This document shows, piece by piece, positions 1-7,763 of a stretch of 64,000 nucleotides of DNA. Under the pieces are notes generated by a model, which was given only the letters and a program-made list of their open reading frames with translations, was not told the origin of the DNA and made no database searches. Source of the DNA: Streptomyces sp. NBRC 110035 (GTDB lineage: Bacteria > Actinomycetota > Actinomycetes > Streptomycetales > Streptomycetaceae). Where the stretch lies: NCBI RefSeq assembly GCF_000829695.1, contig NZ_BBNN01000020.1, positions 62,001 through 126,000 on the forward strand, read 5' to 3'. A program made the translations under genes and the position numbers. Position 1 is the stretch's first letter; every line of letters begins with the position of its first letter.

Positions 1-1
1 C

Positions 2-217
2 GAACTCGCCGCGCTGTACGCGGCCCCGCACGCCGAGGAGGACCTGGAGCGCATCGCCCTGGCCGTGGAACGGGCGGGCGGCCGCGACTGGGCGCAGACC
101 CAGGCTGCCGACCGCATGGCCCGGGTGGTGCAGGAACTGGCCCGCGCGGTGCCGGACCCGGAGGCGGCGGGCGGACTGCTGGCCCTCGCCGAGTTCGTGA
201 CACGGCGCACCACATAG
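2..217 (+). CDS. Polyprenyl synthetase, C-terminal fragment (5' end outside window)
   Basis: The frame is open from base 2 and stops at TAG 215-217, giving the last 71 residues of a longer protein. The visible part is all helical, with Ala/Leu/Glu-rich segments, and ends in LLALAEFVTRR. That tail resembles the C-terminal helices of trans-isoprenyl diphosphate synthases (GGPP/polyprenyl synthetases), which condense IPP with allylic diphosphates for carotenoid, quinone or terpene chains. The catalytic DDxxD motifs lie upstream of the window, so the assignment rests only on the tail. Two strong hairpins follow the stop. Confidence 0.5.
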   Translation, partial: ELAALYAAPHAEEDLERIALAVERAGGRDWAQTQAADRMARVVQELARAVPDPEAAGGLLALAEFVTRRTT

Positions 218-255
218 GCAGGACTGCTCAGGAGCGGCTCGGGACACCGGGGCAC

Positions 256-288
256 CGGTGCCGTACGGAACCCACCCGTACGGCACCG
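256..288 (+). terminator. Hairpin terminator after the polyprenyl synthetase gene
   Basis: A perfect 13-bp inverted repeat (CGGTGCCGTACGG, 256-268, against 276-288) encloses a 7-nt loop, 39 nt after the stop codon. No T-run follows, which is common for Streptomyces terminators. Confidence 0.7.
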
Positions 289-300
289 TGGTTCCGGCCC

Positions 301-339
301 GGCGGGCCCCGCACTTCCCCATGGTGTGCGGGGCCCGCC
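301..339 (+). terminator. Second tandem hairpin
   Basis: Arms 301-314 and 326-339 are perfectly complementary over 14 bp (GGCGGGCCCCGCAC) with an 11-nt loop. It follows the first hairpin by 12 bp. The pair likely insulates the upstream operon from the GNAT gene that starts at 440. Confidence 0.65.
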
Positions 340-439
340 GTCCCCGCCGCGCGCCCGTCCGTGCCCTCCCGTCGGGCATCGCCGTCCCGATAGGGTCAAC
401 CCCCGTACGGGAGGCGAGGGTTGAGACGAGGGGGCGGAC

Positions 440-1048
440 ATGGGTGTGGCGATCCGGACGGCTGGGGGCGGGGACCGGGAGCTGCTGGTCCGACTCCTGG
501 ACGAGGCGTTCCAGGACGACCCGGTGAGTGGCTGGGTCTTCCCGGGCGTGGAGTACCGCCGTACGACGCACCACAGGCTGATGGGAGCCTTCACCGACAT
601 CGTGCTTGCCGAGGGACGCGTCGATGTCACGGAGGACGGCTCGGCGTGCGCGCTGTGGATGTCGATGCCGGCCGACCAGCACGGCGACGGGAACCCGGCG
701 GACGACGAGGGTCCCGCACAGGTACGCCAGGCCGTCGACCCGGAGAACGAGCGGGTGGAGCTGATCGGCCGCCTGACGGCGGGCGTCCATCCCACCGGGC
801 GGGCCCACGAGTACCTGTGGATGATCGGCGTGGCGCCCGGCCGGCAGGGCGAGGGGCTCGGCACCGCGCTCATCGGTTCGGTCCTCGACCGCTGCGACCG
901 CGAGGGGCGGCCGGCCTATCTGGAGGCGAGCAGCGTCCGCAGCCGCCTGCTGTACGAACGTCTCGGCTTCGCCCCGGTCGGCGAGCCCCTGCCGCTCCCG
1001 GACGGCCCTCACCTGTGGCCGATGTGGCGCGAGCCCCGCACCCCGTGA
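440..1048 (+). CDS. GNAT-family N-acetyltransferase
   Basis: This 202-residue protein has the GNAT fold signature. Motif A, IGVAPGRQGEGLGTAL at residues 129-144, contains the (Q/R)xxGxG(A/L) acetyl-CoA pyrophosphate loop. Motif B, LYERLGF at 171-177, provides the Tyr that usually acts as general acid. Family knowledge says it transfers an acetyl group from acetyl-CoA to an amine or small molecule; the substrate cannot be read from sequence. The ATG at 440 is preceded by a purine-rich GAGGGGGCGG ribosome site. The gene stands alone and ends in a strong T-tailed hairpin. Confidence 0.85.
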   Translation: MGVAIRTAGGGDRELLVRLLDEAFQDDPVSGWVFPGVEYRRTTHHRLMGAFTDIVLAEGRVDVTEDGSACALWMSMPADQHGDGNPADDEGPAQVRQAVDPENERVELIGRLTAGVHPTGRAHEYLWMIGVAPGRQGEGLGTALIGSVLDRCDREGRPAYLEASSVRSRLLYERLGFAPVGEPLPLPDGPHLWPMWREPRTP

Positions 1049-1077
1049 CCGGTCTGCGCCCCGCGCACGTCCGGCCG

Positions 1078-1107
1078 GGCCCGACCGGACCCGGTCGGGC
1101 CGGTTTT
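1078..1107 (+). terminator. Rho-independent terminator after GNAT gene
   Basis: An 11-bp perfect stem (GGCCCGACCGG 1078-1088 with 1091-1101) with a very tight loop is followed by GGTTTT, 30 nt after the acetyltransferase stop. Confidence 0.8.
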
Positions 1108-1202
1108 CCGCCCCGGCAGGGACGTTCGGCCCTGGCTGCCGGCCTGCGGCCCCGCTTCACCGGCCTCGCAGGGACCGGTCGGTGAGGACTGTCAGGGGCG
1201 GT

Positions 1203-1853
1203 ATGAGCACAGCGGCGCGTGACCACAGGACGGCAGGTGGTCCGGGAGCGGACGGCGGGGCGGGGGACGGGGAGATCGCGGCGGTCGGGCATGCCGATCT
1301 GACCGCGGACACGCTCGCGCTGGTCGAGGCCGCGTTCCGGGAGCGGCTGGAGCAACTGGGCCGGCTGGAGGGGCCCGTGGAGCGGGGGCGGCCGGCCACG
1401 GTGCGCTGCGGCGCGGGAATGCCGCTGGCGTTCGGCCGGGCGGCGCGTGCGTCGGGCCGCCGTCTGGTCGTGGTCATCCCCACGCGCGACGGCGTCCCCG
1501 CCATGCCGCCCCGGCACGACCGGATGGCCGCCGGTGAACTGCTGAACCTCGCCGAGCAGGCGCGGCTCCTGCCGTACGACCCGAACCACCGGGACTCCTG
1601 TGTCGGCGCGGACGAGCGGATGATCGCCGCCAGCGGCCTGCTCCTGGCGGTCTGGGACGGAACACCGTCCAACGGCAGGGACGCCACCGCCCACTTGGTG
1701 ACGTACGCCCGCGCCCGGGGCATCCCCGTGGAGATCGTGTGGCCCGCGGGCGCCGAACGCGGGAGCGGGGCGGCCCTGCCCGCCGTGCCCGCCGGGCCGC
1801 TCGCCGGGGAACCCGCCGGGCCGCCCGCGCTCCGGTACGGGACCCCGCGATGA
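1203..1853 (+). CDS. Conserved hypothetical protein, possibly nucleotide-binding
   Basis: The protein is about 216 residues from ATG 1203, chosen because AGGGGCG lies just upstream; an in-frame GTG at 1182 would add seven residues. An N-terminal Gly/Ala-rich stretch is followed by alternating beta/alpha segments: RRLVVVIPTRDG in the middle, then LLLAVWDG and a short TPSNG turn, then ATAHLVTYARARGIPVEIVWP. A strand, a Gly-containing loop and a helix ending in a second strand recall SLOG/Rossmann-like proteins that bind nucleotides, but no catalytic motif is certain. The C-terminus is Pro/Ala/Gly-rich and probably disordered. The gene converges with the TetR gene, 16 nt apart. Confidence 0.55.
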   Translation: MSTAARDHRTAGGPGADGGAGDGEIAAVGHADLTADTLALVEAAFRERLEQLGRLEGPVERGRPATVRCGAGMPLAFGRAARASGRRLVVVIPTRDGVPAMPPRHDRMAAGELLNLAEQARLLPYDPNHRDSCVGADERMIAASGLLLAVWDGTPSNGRDATAHLVTYARARGIPVEIVWPAGAERGSGAALPAVPAGPLAGEPAGPPALRYGTPR

Positions 1854-1869
1854 CGGCGCCCGCCGCCCG

Positions 1870-2481
1870 CTACTCCTGAGCCCGTTCCTCCGCCTTCTCC
1901 GGCACGATCGTCGCCACGATCCGCTCCACGAGCCCGTCCGGCACGTCCACCCCGGGCAGTACGCCGTCCAGGACGCCCGGCAGCGTCAGGTGCTCCAGGA
2001 TCAGCCCGAGCATGGCCAGGTACAGGACCGCCACGGTCTCGTCGCCGCCCGGAAGCCCGGCGGCCCGCTGGAACTCCATGCCCTCCACGAGGTCGCCACG
2101 GACCGAGGCGGTGTAGGAGGCGAGCAGTCCGGGGCGCCGGGTGGCCTCCAGCCGCATCTCCAGCAGGGCCAGCCAGCCCGTGCGGTCACCGGTCGCACGC
2201 GCCATCAGGTCGTGCATGAACGCGGCGACGAGCGAGCGGTCCCGCGGCCGGGTCAGCAGTTCGGCGACGACCGCCGGGTCGGGCGCGAGCCGTATGTGCA
2301 GCCGGGAGTCGATCTGGCGCAGCAGGTCGTCCCGGCCGCCGAAGTAGTTGGAGGCGGTGCCCACCGGCACCCCGGCCTGCGCGTCCACCGCGCGGAACGT
2401 CAGACCCCGGGCCCCTTCGCGGGCGAGCACCTCGACCCCGGCGTCGACCAGGGCCGTGCGGCGTTCAGGGTTGGCGGCCAT
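1870..2481 (-). CDS. TetR/AcrR-family transcriptional regulator
   Basis: A 203-residue protein with a TetR N-terminal DNA-binding domain: helices over residues 8-50 include the recognition region around AGVPVGTASNYFGGRDDLL. The rest is a helical ligand/dimerisation domain with a hydrophobic stretch near LYLAMLGLILEHLTLPGV. ATG 2481 is preceded by AAAGGGGA at good spacing. It is divergent from the RibD-like reductase at 2608, with a long palindrome between them, so it probably represses that gene and itself. The inducer is unknown. Confidence 0.88.
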   Translation of the reverse strand: MAANPERRTALVDAGVEVLAREGARGLTFRAVDAQAGVPVGTASNYFGGRDDLLRQIDSRLHIRLAPDPAVVAELLTRPRDRSLVAAFMHDLMARATGDRTGWLALLEMRLEATRRPGLLASYTASVRGDLVEGMEFQRAAGLPGGDETVAVLYLAMLGLILEHLTLPGVLDGVLPGVDVPDGLVERIVATIVPEKAEERAQE

Positions 2482-2538
2482 GCGGAATCCCCTTTCTCAC
2501 GTGTCTCGATCTCCGGTCCGCGTCCGTAAAGCCCTTGA

Positions 2539-2574
2539 AACCACTACAAGTGAAGTACTACAACTGGAGTGGTT
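2539..2574. promoter_or_regulatory. 36-bp hyphenated palindrome, likely operator of the TetR protein
   Basis: The half-sites AACCACT (2539-2545) and AGTGGTT (2568-2574) are exact inverts. The inner blocks nCAnnTGn are also symmetrical around a central AGTACT (2554-2559); the symmetry axis is at 2556.5. A direct repeat ACTACAA (2543-2549, 2557-2563) lies inside. It sits between the two divergent starts and covers an alternative GTG start (2569) of the reductase, so it fits an operator controlling both promoters. Confidence 0.7.
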
Positions 2575-2607
2575 CACGGACGGGGCAGCCTACGGAAAGA
2601 GACCGCG

Positions 2608-3192
2608 TTGCGAAAGCTCACCTACTTCATCGCCTGCTCCATCGACGGCTTCATCGGGAACCCGGAGGGCGACGCGTCGGCGATGATGCGCCTCGTCGAC
2701 GAGGAGCTCTTGGCCTTCATCAAGGAGGAGCACCCGGAGACCCTCCCCACCCACGGCCGTCGCCCGCTCGGCATCGACGACCTGCCGAACCGGCGGTTCG
2801 ACACGGTCATCCAGGGCCGCGCAAGCTATGACATCGCCCTGAAGGAGGGCATCACCAGCCCGTACGCCCACCTGCGCGAGTACGTCGCCTCGCGCACGCT
2901 GAAGGAATCACCCGACCCGAACGTCGAGATCATCGGCGACGACCTGGTGGGCCGGGTCCGGGAGCTGAAGGCCGAGGACGGCGAGCTCGGCATCTACCTG
3001 TGCGGGGGCTCCGCGCTCGCCGGTGAACTGCTCGGTGAGATCGACGAGCTGGTCATCAAGACGTACCCGATCGTGCAGGGCGCCGGCATGCCGATGTTCG
3101 GCGCGGGCTTCTCGGTGACGGAGTTCGCCCTCGAGTCGGTGCGTACGTTCAGGAACGGGGTGCTGGTGCGCACGTACAGCAGGGAGCGCTGA
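2608..3192 (+). CDS. Dihydrofolate reductase-like (RibD C-terminal domain) protein
   Basis: About 194 residues from TTG 2608. The start is chosen because family members begin at the first strand (RKLTYFIACSIDGFIG) and GGAAAGAG lies 6 nt upstream; the longer GTG frame would begin inside the palindrome. The N-terminal strand with SIDGFIG, the FDTVIQGRASYDIAL helix start and LGIYLCGGSALAGELL near residues 130-145 mark the RibD-C/DHFR fold with its NADPH-binding Gly-Gly turn. Members are NADPH-dependent reductases, but this branch is not tied to folate or riboflavin synthesis. Likely controlled by the divergent TetR regulator. Confidence 0.8.
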   Translation: MRKLTYFIACSIDGFIGNPEGDASAMMRLVDEELLAFIKEEHPETLPTHGRRPLGIDDLPNRRFDTVIQGRASYDIALKEGITSPYAHLREYVASRTLKESPDPNVEIIGDDLVGRVRELKAEDGELGIYLCGGSALAGELLGEIDELVIKTYPIVQGAGMPMFGAGFSVTEFALESVRTFRNGVLVRTYSRER

Positions 3193-3224
3193 ACCGGCGC
3201 CGGGCCGGTGCGGGGCTTTCCCCG
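3193..3224 (+). terminator. Paired small hairpins after reductase gene
   Basis: ACCGGC/GCCGGT (3193-3209) and CGGGG-CTTT-CCCCG (3211-3224) follow the stop at once. They are plausible weak terminators. The remaining 240 bp up to sodN show nothing else that I can name. Confidence 0.4.
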
Positions 3225-3464
3225 GGAGGGAGCGAGGTCGCCACGACCGGACCACCGGGCACCAGGCGCACCGGCAGGATCCGTACGCGTGTCATGACGG
3301 CGCGGGCTGTCGGCGGGCGGGCGCGCGGGCGGCTTCCGCCCCCGCCCGCCGCCGAAGACGCCCGCACCCGGCCGTCGGGGCGCCGGGTGGCGGCCTGCGG
3401 GCCGGGTGCGGACAGGGACACCGGGCGACCAGGGAAACCGCAGGTCGAACGGCGTGACCGAAGA

Positions 3465-3860
3465 TCAGCCCTTCTTGGTCTCCCAGAAAATCTTGTCGAT
3501 CTGGGCGATGTGGTCCAGCGCCTTCTGGCCGGTGGCCGGGTCGGTCGAACCCTTGGCGGCCGACAGGGCCTTGAGGGTGTCGTTGACCAGCTGGTGCAGC
3601 TCCGGGTACTTCTCGAAGTGCGGGGGCTTGAAGTAGTCGCTCCACAGGACGGAGACGTGGTGCTTCGCCAGCTCGGCGCGCTGCTCCTTGATGACCGTGG
3701 CGCGGGCCTGGAAGTGGGCGTCGTCGTTGCCGGCCATCTTCTCCTGGACGGCCTTCACCGACTCTGCCTCGATGCGGGCCTGGGCCGGGTCGTACACGCC
3801 GCAGGGCAGGTCGCAGTGGGCGCTGACCTTGACCTTGGGGGCAAACAGGCGGGAAAGCAT
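3465..3860 (-). CDS. sodN: Nickel-containing superoxide dismutase
   Basis: This 131-residue precursor has a 14-residue propeptide ending in VSA, followed by the nickel hook HCDLPCGVY (His15, Cys16, Cys20, Tyr23 of the precursor; His1, Cys2, Cys6, Tyr9 of the mature enzyme). These are the known ligands and active-site residues of NiSOD, which disproportionates superoxide as a cytoplasmic homohexamer. The remaining ~115 residues form the four-helix bundle typical of the family. ATG 3860 is chosen because GAGGAAGG lies upstream and the propeptide length fits; a longer open frame upstream is not coding. The maturation peptidase gene sodX is divergent and 145 bp away. In S. coelicolor the gene is nickel-responsive. 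Confidence 0.97.
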   Translation of the reverse strand: MLSRLFAPKVKVSAHCDLPCGVYDPAQARIEAESVKAVQEKMAGNDDAHFQARATVIKEQRAELAKHHVSVLWSDYFKPPHFEKYPELHQLVNDTLKALSAAKGSTDPATGQKALDHIAQIDKIFWETKKG

Positions 3861-3902
3861 GGAGCAATCCTTCCTCGTGATCGTCTTCTCACAGGGGACA
3901 TT

Positions 3903-3917
3903 ACTCCGTGGAGGAGT
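3903..3917. promoter_or_regulatory. Small dyad in the sodN/sodX divergent promoter region
   Basis: ACTCC (3903-3907) and GGAGT (3913-3917) form an inverted repeat next to a possible sodN -10 (TAATGT on the minus strand). A regulatory role is inferred only from position. Confidence 0.3.
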
Positions 3918-4005
3918 GGTTTTCTCGGGTGCCCCCGGGGGCTTAGGACAAAAGTCCGGGGTCAGACTGGGACTGGTGGAGGAAGAACCGGGGAGGTGCC
4001 GGGTG

Positions 4006-4440
4006 ATGCCGGAGCTGTCGCAGGACGCCGAGCGGGCGGGAGCGCCGCTGCCCTTCGGGGTGGCCGAGGTGACGGGGCCGTCCATGGTGCCCACGCTGCA
4101 CCACGGGGACCGGCTCCTGGTGCACTACGGAGCCCCGGTCAGGCCGGGGTGCGTAGTCGTGCTGCGGCACCCGTTCCAGCAGGATCTGCTCGTGGTCAAG
4201 CGGGCCGCCGAGCGGCGCGAGGGCGGCTGGTGGGTCCTGGGGGACAACCGGTACGCCGGCGGTGACAGCACCGACTACGGGGTGGTGCCCGACGAACTGG
4301 TGCTCGGCCGGGTCCGCCTGCGCTACCGGCCGCGCAGACCGGCTCAGCGCTCGCCGCTGGCCGTGCTGGGCTGGGCGCTGTCGGCGGCCCGGCCGGTGTT
4401 CTCCGTCCGCTCGGCCTCCAGGCGCTTGCGGGCACGGTAG
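4006..4440 (+). CDS. sodX: NiSOD-maturation signal peptidase-like protease SodX
   Basis: A 144-residue S26-type peptidase. Ser26 lies in GPSMVPTLHHGD and Lys65 in LLVVKRAAE; these form the Ser/Lys dyad of signal peptidase I. LGDN near residue 78 and GDSTDYG near 87 are the conserved box following it. The N-terminal membrane anchor of normal leader peptidases is absent, as known for SodX/CbiX-type NiSOD proteases, which remove the SodN propeptide to free His1. The start may be GTG 4003 or ATG 4006; GGAGG at 3992-3996 serves both. Its last 97 nt overlap the convergent CGNR gene on the other strand. Confidence 0.93.
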   Translation: MPELSQDAERAGAPLPFGVAEVTGPSMVPTLHHGDRLLVHYGAPVRPGCVVVLRHPFQQDLLVVKRAAERREGGWWVLGDNRYAGGDSTDYGVVPDELVLGRVRLRYRPRRPAQRSPLAVLGWALSAARPVFSVRSASRRLRAR

Positions 4441-4973
4441 GCGGCCACGTTGGCGCGGGTGGCGCAGCGGTCCGAGCAGTAGCGCCGGGAGCGGTTGGTC
4501 GAGGTGTCGAGGTAGGCGTTGCGGCAGGGCGGCGCCTCGCACAGGCCGAGGCGGTCCACGCCGTACTCGGTGAGGTGGAAGGCCAGGCCCATCGCGGCGA
4601 TGGCGGCGTAGCCGGCGGTCGGGTTGGACGGGTGGTCCGCCAGGTGCATGTGCCACAGCGGGCGGCCGTCGTCGTCACGGTGGTCGTGCCCGGAGATCTG
4701 CGGGCTCACCGGGAACTCCAGCAGCAGCGAGTTCAGCAGGTCGACACCGAGGGTCTCGTCGCCCGCGTCCGCCGCCTCGAAGACCGCGCGCAGCCGGGCC
4801 CGGACGGAACGGAACCGGGTCACGTCCGCCTCGGTCGCGCGCCGCGCCGCGGACTGGTTGGCGCCGAACAGGTCACGGACGGCGTCCACCGAGGTCAGGG
4901 TGTCCGTGCCGCGGGCCGGCTCCTCGGTGTTGACGAGACGCAGGGCGTAGTCCGAGTAATAGGCCAGTTCCAC
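4344..4973 (-). CDS. CGNR zinc-finger (ABATE-domain) protein
   Basis: This 209-residue protein starts at GTG 4973 with AAGGA upstream. The N-terminal ~150 residues form a helical ABATE-like domain (FRSVRARLRAVFEAADAG, then the GHDHRD and HMHLADH segments). The C-terminal zinc finger carries four Cys, in LGLCEAPPCRN and RRYCSDRC, followed by the basic helix ATRANVAAYRARKR. In this family the CGNR motif is read as a nucleic-acid-binding finger of stress regulators; here the G/N positions are altered to CATR. The extreme C-terminus (~30 residues) lies antisense to the end of sodX. Confidence 0.82.
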   Translation of the reverse strand: MELAYYSDYALRLVNTEEPARGTDTLTSVDAVRDLFGANQSAARRATEADVTRFRSVRARLRAVFEAADAGDETLGVDLLNSLLLEFPVSPQISGHDHRDDDGRPLWHMHLADHPSNPTAGYAAIAAMGLAFHLTEYGVDRLGLCEAPPCRNAYLDTSTNRSRRYCSDRCATRANVAAYRARKRLEAERTENTGRAADSAQPSTASGER

Positions 4974-5072
4974 TTGCAGTCCTTACGTGGGAGGTCTATG
5001 GTCATGCCTGCGGTCAAGTAACAGGTGATTGCACTTAAAGGGTATTACGTTTCGCGGATGAGGGAGGGCTGC

Positions 5073-5861
5073 ATGACGGACGTGAACACCAGTGCGACGA
5101 CGGTCGGGGCCGTGGCGACAGGCGACTGGCAGGCCTGGCAGGAGAGCTGGGACCGCCAGCAGGAGTGGTACATGCCCGACCGCGAGGAGCGGTTCCGGAT
5201 CATGCTCGACATGGTGGAGGCCGTCGTCGGCACCTCCCCGCGCGTCCTGGACCTCGCCTGTGGCACGGGGACCATCACCGCCCGGCTGCTCGCCCGGTTC
5301 CCGGACGCGACCAGCACCGGCGTCGACCTGGACCCGGCGCTGCTCACCATCGCCGGGGGCACCTTCGCGGACGACGAGCGGGCCACCTTCGTCACGGCCG
5401 ACCTCAAGGACCCCGACTGGCCCGCCCGGCTTCCCCACGACTCCTACGACGCCGTACTGACCGCGACCGCCCTCCACTGGCTGCGCGGCGAACCCCTCGC
5501 GGACCTCTACGGACAGGTCGCGGAGCTGGTCCGCGACGGCGGTGTCCTCATGAACGCGGACCACATGATCGACGAGACGACCCCCCGGATCAACGCGGCC
5601 GAGCGCGCCCAGCGCCACGCGCGCATGGACCGGGCCAGGCGCGCCGGTGCCCTCGACTGGGCCGCATGGTGGAAGGCCGCGGCCGAGGACCCCGTCCTGG
5701 CCGAGCCCACCGCCCGCCGCTTCGAGATCTACGGAGAGCACGCCGACGGCGACATGCCGTCCGCGGCGTGGCACGCGCGCGTGCTGCGCGAAAAGGGTTT
5801 CGCCGAGGCCCGCCCGGTGTGGTGCTCGCCATCGGACACCCTGCTGCTCGCGGTGAAGTAG
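5073..5861 (+). CDS. Class I SAM-dependent methyltransferase
   Basis: 262 residues from ATG 5073, preferred over ATG 5058 because GGAGGG sits 6 nt upstream. Motif I VLDLACGTGTI lies around residue 55, the acidic end of strand 2 is GVDLD, and motif post-I/II follows near FVTADLKD and SYDAVLTATALHWL. These identify the SAM-binding Rossmann fold. The N-terminal DWQAWQESWDRQQEWY segment and the C-terminal AWWKAAAEDPVL segment suggest a small-molecule substrate, unidentified. The gene is followed by a short tandem repeat and a strong terminator. Confidence 0.87.
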   Translation: MTDVNTSATTVGAVATGDWQAWQESWDRQQEWYMPDREERFRIMLDMVEAVVGTSPRVLDLACGTGTITARLLARFPDATSTGVDLDPALLTIAGGTFADDERATFVTADLKDPDWPARLPHDSYDAVLTATALHWLRGEPLADLYGQVAELVRDGGVLMNADHMIDETTPRINAAERAQRHARMDRARRAGALDWAAWWKAAAEDPVLAEPTARRFEIYGEHADGDMPSAAWHARVLREKGFAEARPVWCSPSDTLLLAVK

Positions 5862-5870
5862 GGCTCGCCG

Positions 5871-5920
5871 CACGAGGCGCACGAGGCGCACGAGGCGCAC
5901 GAGGCGCACGAGGCGCACGA
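5871..5920 (+). repeat. 9-bp tandem repeat (CACGAGGCG), five copies plus partial
   Basis: Five perfect copies of CACGAGGCG run from 5871 to 5915 and a partial sixth reaches 5920. The array lies between the methyltransferase stop and its terminator, outside any convincing gene. Copy number is likely to vary by slippage. Confidence 0.85.
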
Positions 5921-5924
5921 CGGA

Positions 5925-5960
5925 GGGGCGGTACGGAGACCATCCGTACCGCCCCTTTGT
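5925..5960 (+). terminator. Rho-independent terminator
   Basis: A perfect 12-bp stem (GGGGCGGTACGG 5925-5936 with 5944-5955) and 7-nt loop are followed by TTTGT. It ends the methyltransferase transcript and also separates it from the convergent ABC transporter operon. Confidence 0.88.
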
Positions 5961-5982
5961 CCCTGCGTGTCTCCGTGGGCCG

Positions 5983-6795
5983 TCAGAGCACCTTGGACAG
6001 GAACGACTTCGTCCGCTCGTGCTGCGGGTCGGTCAGCACGTCCCGCGGGTGGCCGGACTCGACCACCACACCGCCGTCCATGAAGACCAGGCTGTCGCCC
6101 ACCTCACGGGCGAAGCCCATCTCGTGGGTGACGACGACCATCGTCATGCCCGACTCGGCCAGGTCGCGCATGACGTCGAGGACGTCACCGACCAGCTCCG
6201 GGTCGAGGGCCGAGGTCGGCTCGTCGAACAGCATCAGCTTCGGGTCCATGGCGAGCGCCCGCGCGATCGCCACCCGCTGCTGCTGGCCGCCGGAGAGCTG
6301 CGAGGGGTAGCCGTCGGCCTTGTCGGCCAGGCCCACGCGCTCCAGCAGCTGCCCCGCGCGCTCCCTGGCCTGCGCCCTGCTCACTCCCTTGACCTGCACC
6401 GGCGCCTCCATGACGTTCTCCAGCGCCGTCATGTGCGGGAACAGGTTGAAGCGCTGGAAGACCATGCCGATGTCCCGGCGCTTCAGCGCGACCTCGCTGT
6501 CCTTGAGCTCGTACAGCTTGTCGCCCTTCTGGCGGTAGCCGACCAGCTCACCGTCGACGTACAGACGCCCGGCGTTGATCTTCTCGAGGTGGTTGATACA
6601 CCTCAGGAAGGTGGACTTGCCGGAGCCGGAGGGGCCGATGAGGCAGAACACCTCACCCGTCCTGACCTCGAGGTCGATGCCCTTGAGGACCTCCACGAGA
6701 CCGAAGGACTTGTGGACGCCCTCCGCCTTGACCATGGGGACGGAGGGGTTCTTCACCGGTGTGTCCGTCGAGCTCGCCTTCACCTGGTCGGTCAT
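5983..6795 (-). CDS. Polar amino-acid ABC transporter, ATP-binding subunit
   Basis: A 270-residue ABC ATPase with Walker A GPSGSGKS (~residue 55), Q-loop around [11 protein letters not shown], signature [14 protein letters not shown], Walker [13 protein letters not shown] and H-loop VVTHEM. The Q-loop context and overall match are typical of the GlnQ/HisP (polar amino acid) class. It energises uptake through the permease encoded just upstream, whose stop overlaps this ATG (ATGA, 6792-6795). It is the last gene of a three-gene operon. The N-terminal ~20 residues ([15 protein letters not shown]) are a non-conserved tail. Confidence 0.93.
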   Translation of the reverse strand: MTDQVKASSTDTPVKNPSVPMVKAEGVHKSFGLVEVLKGIDLEVRTGEVFCLIGPSGSGKSTFLRCINHLEKINAGRLYVDGELVGYRQKGDKLYELKDSEVALKRRDIGMVFQRFNLFPHMTALENVMEAPVQVKGVSRAQARERAGQLLERVGLADKADGYPSQLSGGQQQRVAIARALAMDPKLMLFDEPTSALDPELVGDVLDVMRDLAESGMTMVVVTHEMGFAREVGDSLVFMDGGVVVESGHPRDVLTDPQHERTKSFLSKVL

Positions 6796-7730
6796 GCCGC
6801 GCCTCCCTTCGGGCGGCCGAGGGACAGCATGTTCGCCTTCACCTTCTGCCACGGCGTCGCCGGCAGCTGCCGGGTGGAGCCGCGGGCGTAGTAACGCTCC
6901 AGGTAGTACTGGCCGACGCTGAAGACCGAGGTCAGCAGCAGGTACCAGGCCGCCGCCAGGAACAGCATCTCCGCGGGTGCACCGGAGGTCTGCCCGATGT
7001 CCTGGGCCACCCTGAACAACTCGGAGTACTGGACGACGGACACCAGCGAGGTCGTCTTCAGCATGTTGATGACCTCGTTGCCCGTGGGCGGCACGATGAC
7101 GCGCATCGCCTGCGGGATGACGATGCGGCGCAGCGTCCTGGTGTGGCTCATGCCCAGCGCGTGCGACGCCTCCGTCTGGCCCTCGTCGACCGAGAGCAGA
7201 CCTGCCCGGCAGATCTCCGCCATGTACGCGGCCTCGTTGAGGCCGAGGCCGAGCAGCGCGGTCAGGAACGGGGTCATGAAGTCGGACCACTCGTCCCGGT
7301 AGAACGGCCCGAGGTTGATGTACTCGAAGACCAGTCCCAGGTTGAACCAGACCACCAGCTGCACCAGGACCGGGGTGCCGCGGAAGAACCAGATGTAGAA
7401 CCACGCGATCGCCGAGGTCACCGGGTTCTTCGACAGCCGCATGACGGCCAGCACGATGCCGCCGACGATGCCCATGGTCATGGCCAGGACGGTCATCAGG
7501 AGCGTCTTGCCCACACCGCTGAGGACACGGTCGTCGAAGAAGTAGTCCGGGATCGCGTTCCAGTTGATCCTGCCCTGGGAGAAGGCGTAGACGACCGCGC
7601 CGAACAGGGCGAGAGCGATCACGGCTGTGACGTACCGGCCGTAGTGACGGACCGGGATGGCCTTGATGGCCTCCGGGCCGGCCGGGGGGGTGTCGGCCGG
7701 CCCTGTCGTCTTGTCGATGTCAACAGTCAC
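6792..7730 (-). CDS. Polar amino-acid ABC transporter, permease
   Basis: A 312-residue permease starting at GTG 7730, with GAAAGG upstream. An N-terminal cytoplasmic tail precedes the first membrane segment ([18 protein letters not shown]). Several more spans follow, with the EAA loop [22 protein letters not shown] that contacts the ATPase. The HisM/GlnP subfamily of polar amino-acid importers fits. Only one permease gene is present, so the channel is probably a homodimer. It lies between the binding-protein gene (33 nt upstream) and the ATPase gene (4-nt overlap). Confidence 0.92.
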   Translation of the reverse strand: MTVDIDKTTGPADTPPAGPEAIKAIPVRHYGRYVTAVIALALFGAVVYAFSQGRINWNAIPDYFFDDRVLSGVGKTLLMTVLAMTMGIVGGIVLAVMRLSKNPVTSAIAWFYIWFFRGTPVLVQLVVWFNLGLVFEYINLGPFYRDEWSDFMTPFLTALLGLGLNEAAYMAEICRAGLLSVDEGQTEASHALGMSHTRTLRRIVIPQAMRVIVPPTGNEVINMLKTTSLVSVVQYSELFRVAQDIGQTSGAPAEMLFLAAAWYLLLTSVFSVGQYYLERYYARGSTRQLPATPWQKVKANMLSLGRPKGGAA

Positions 7731-7763
7731 GGGTGTTGCCTTTCAGCGCCGCGAGGCCCGCGG

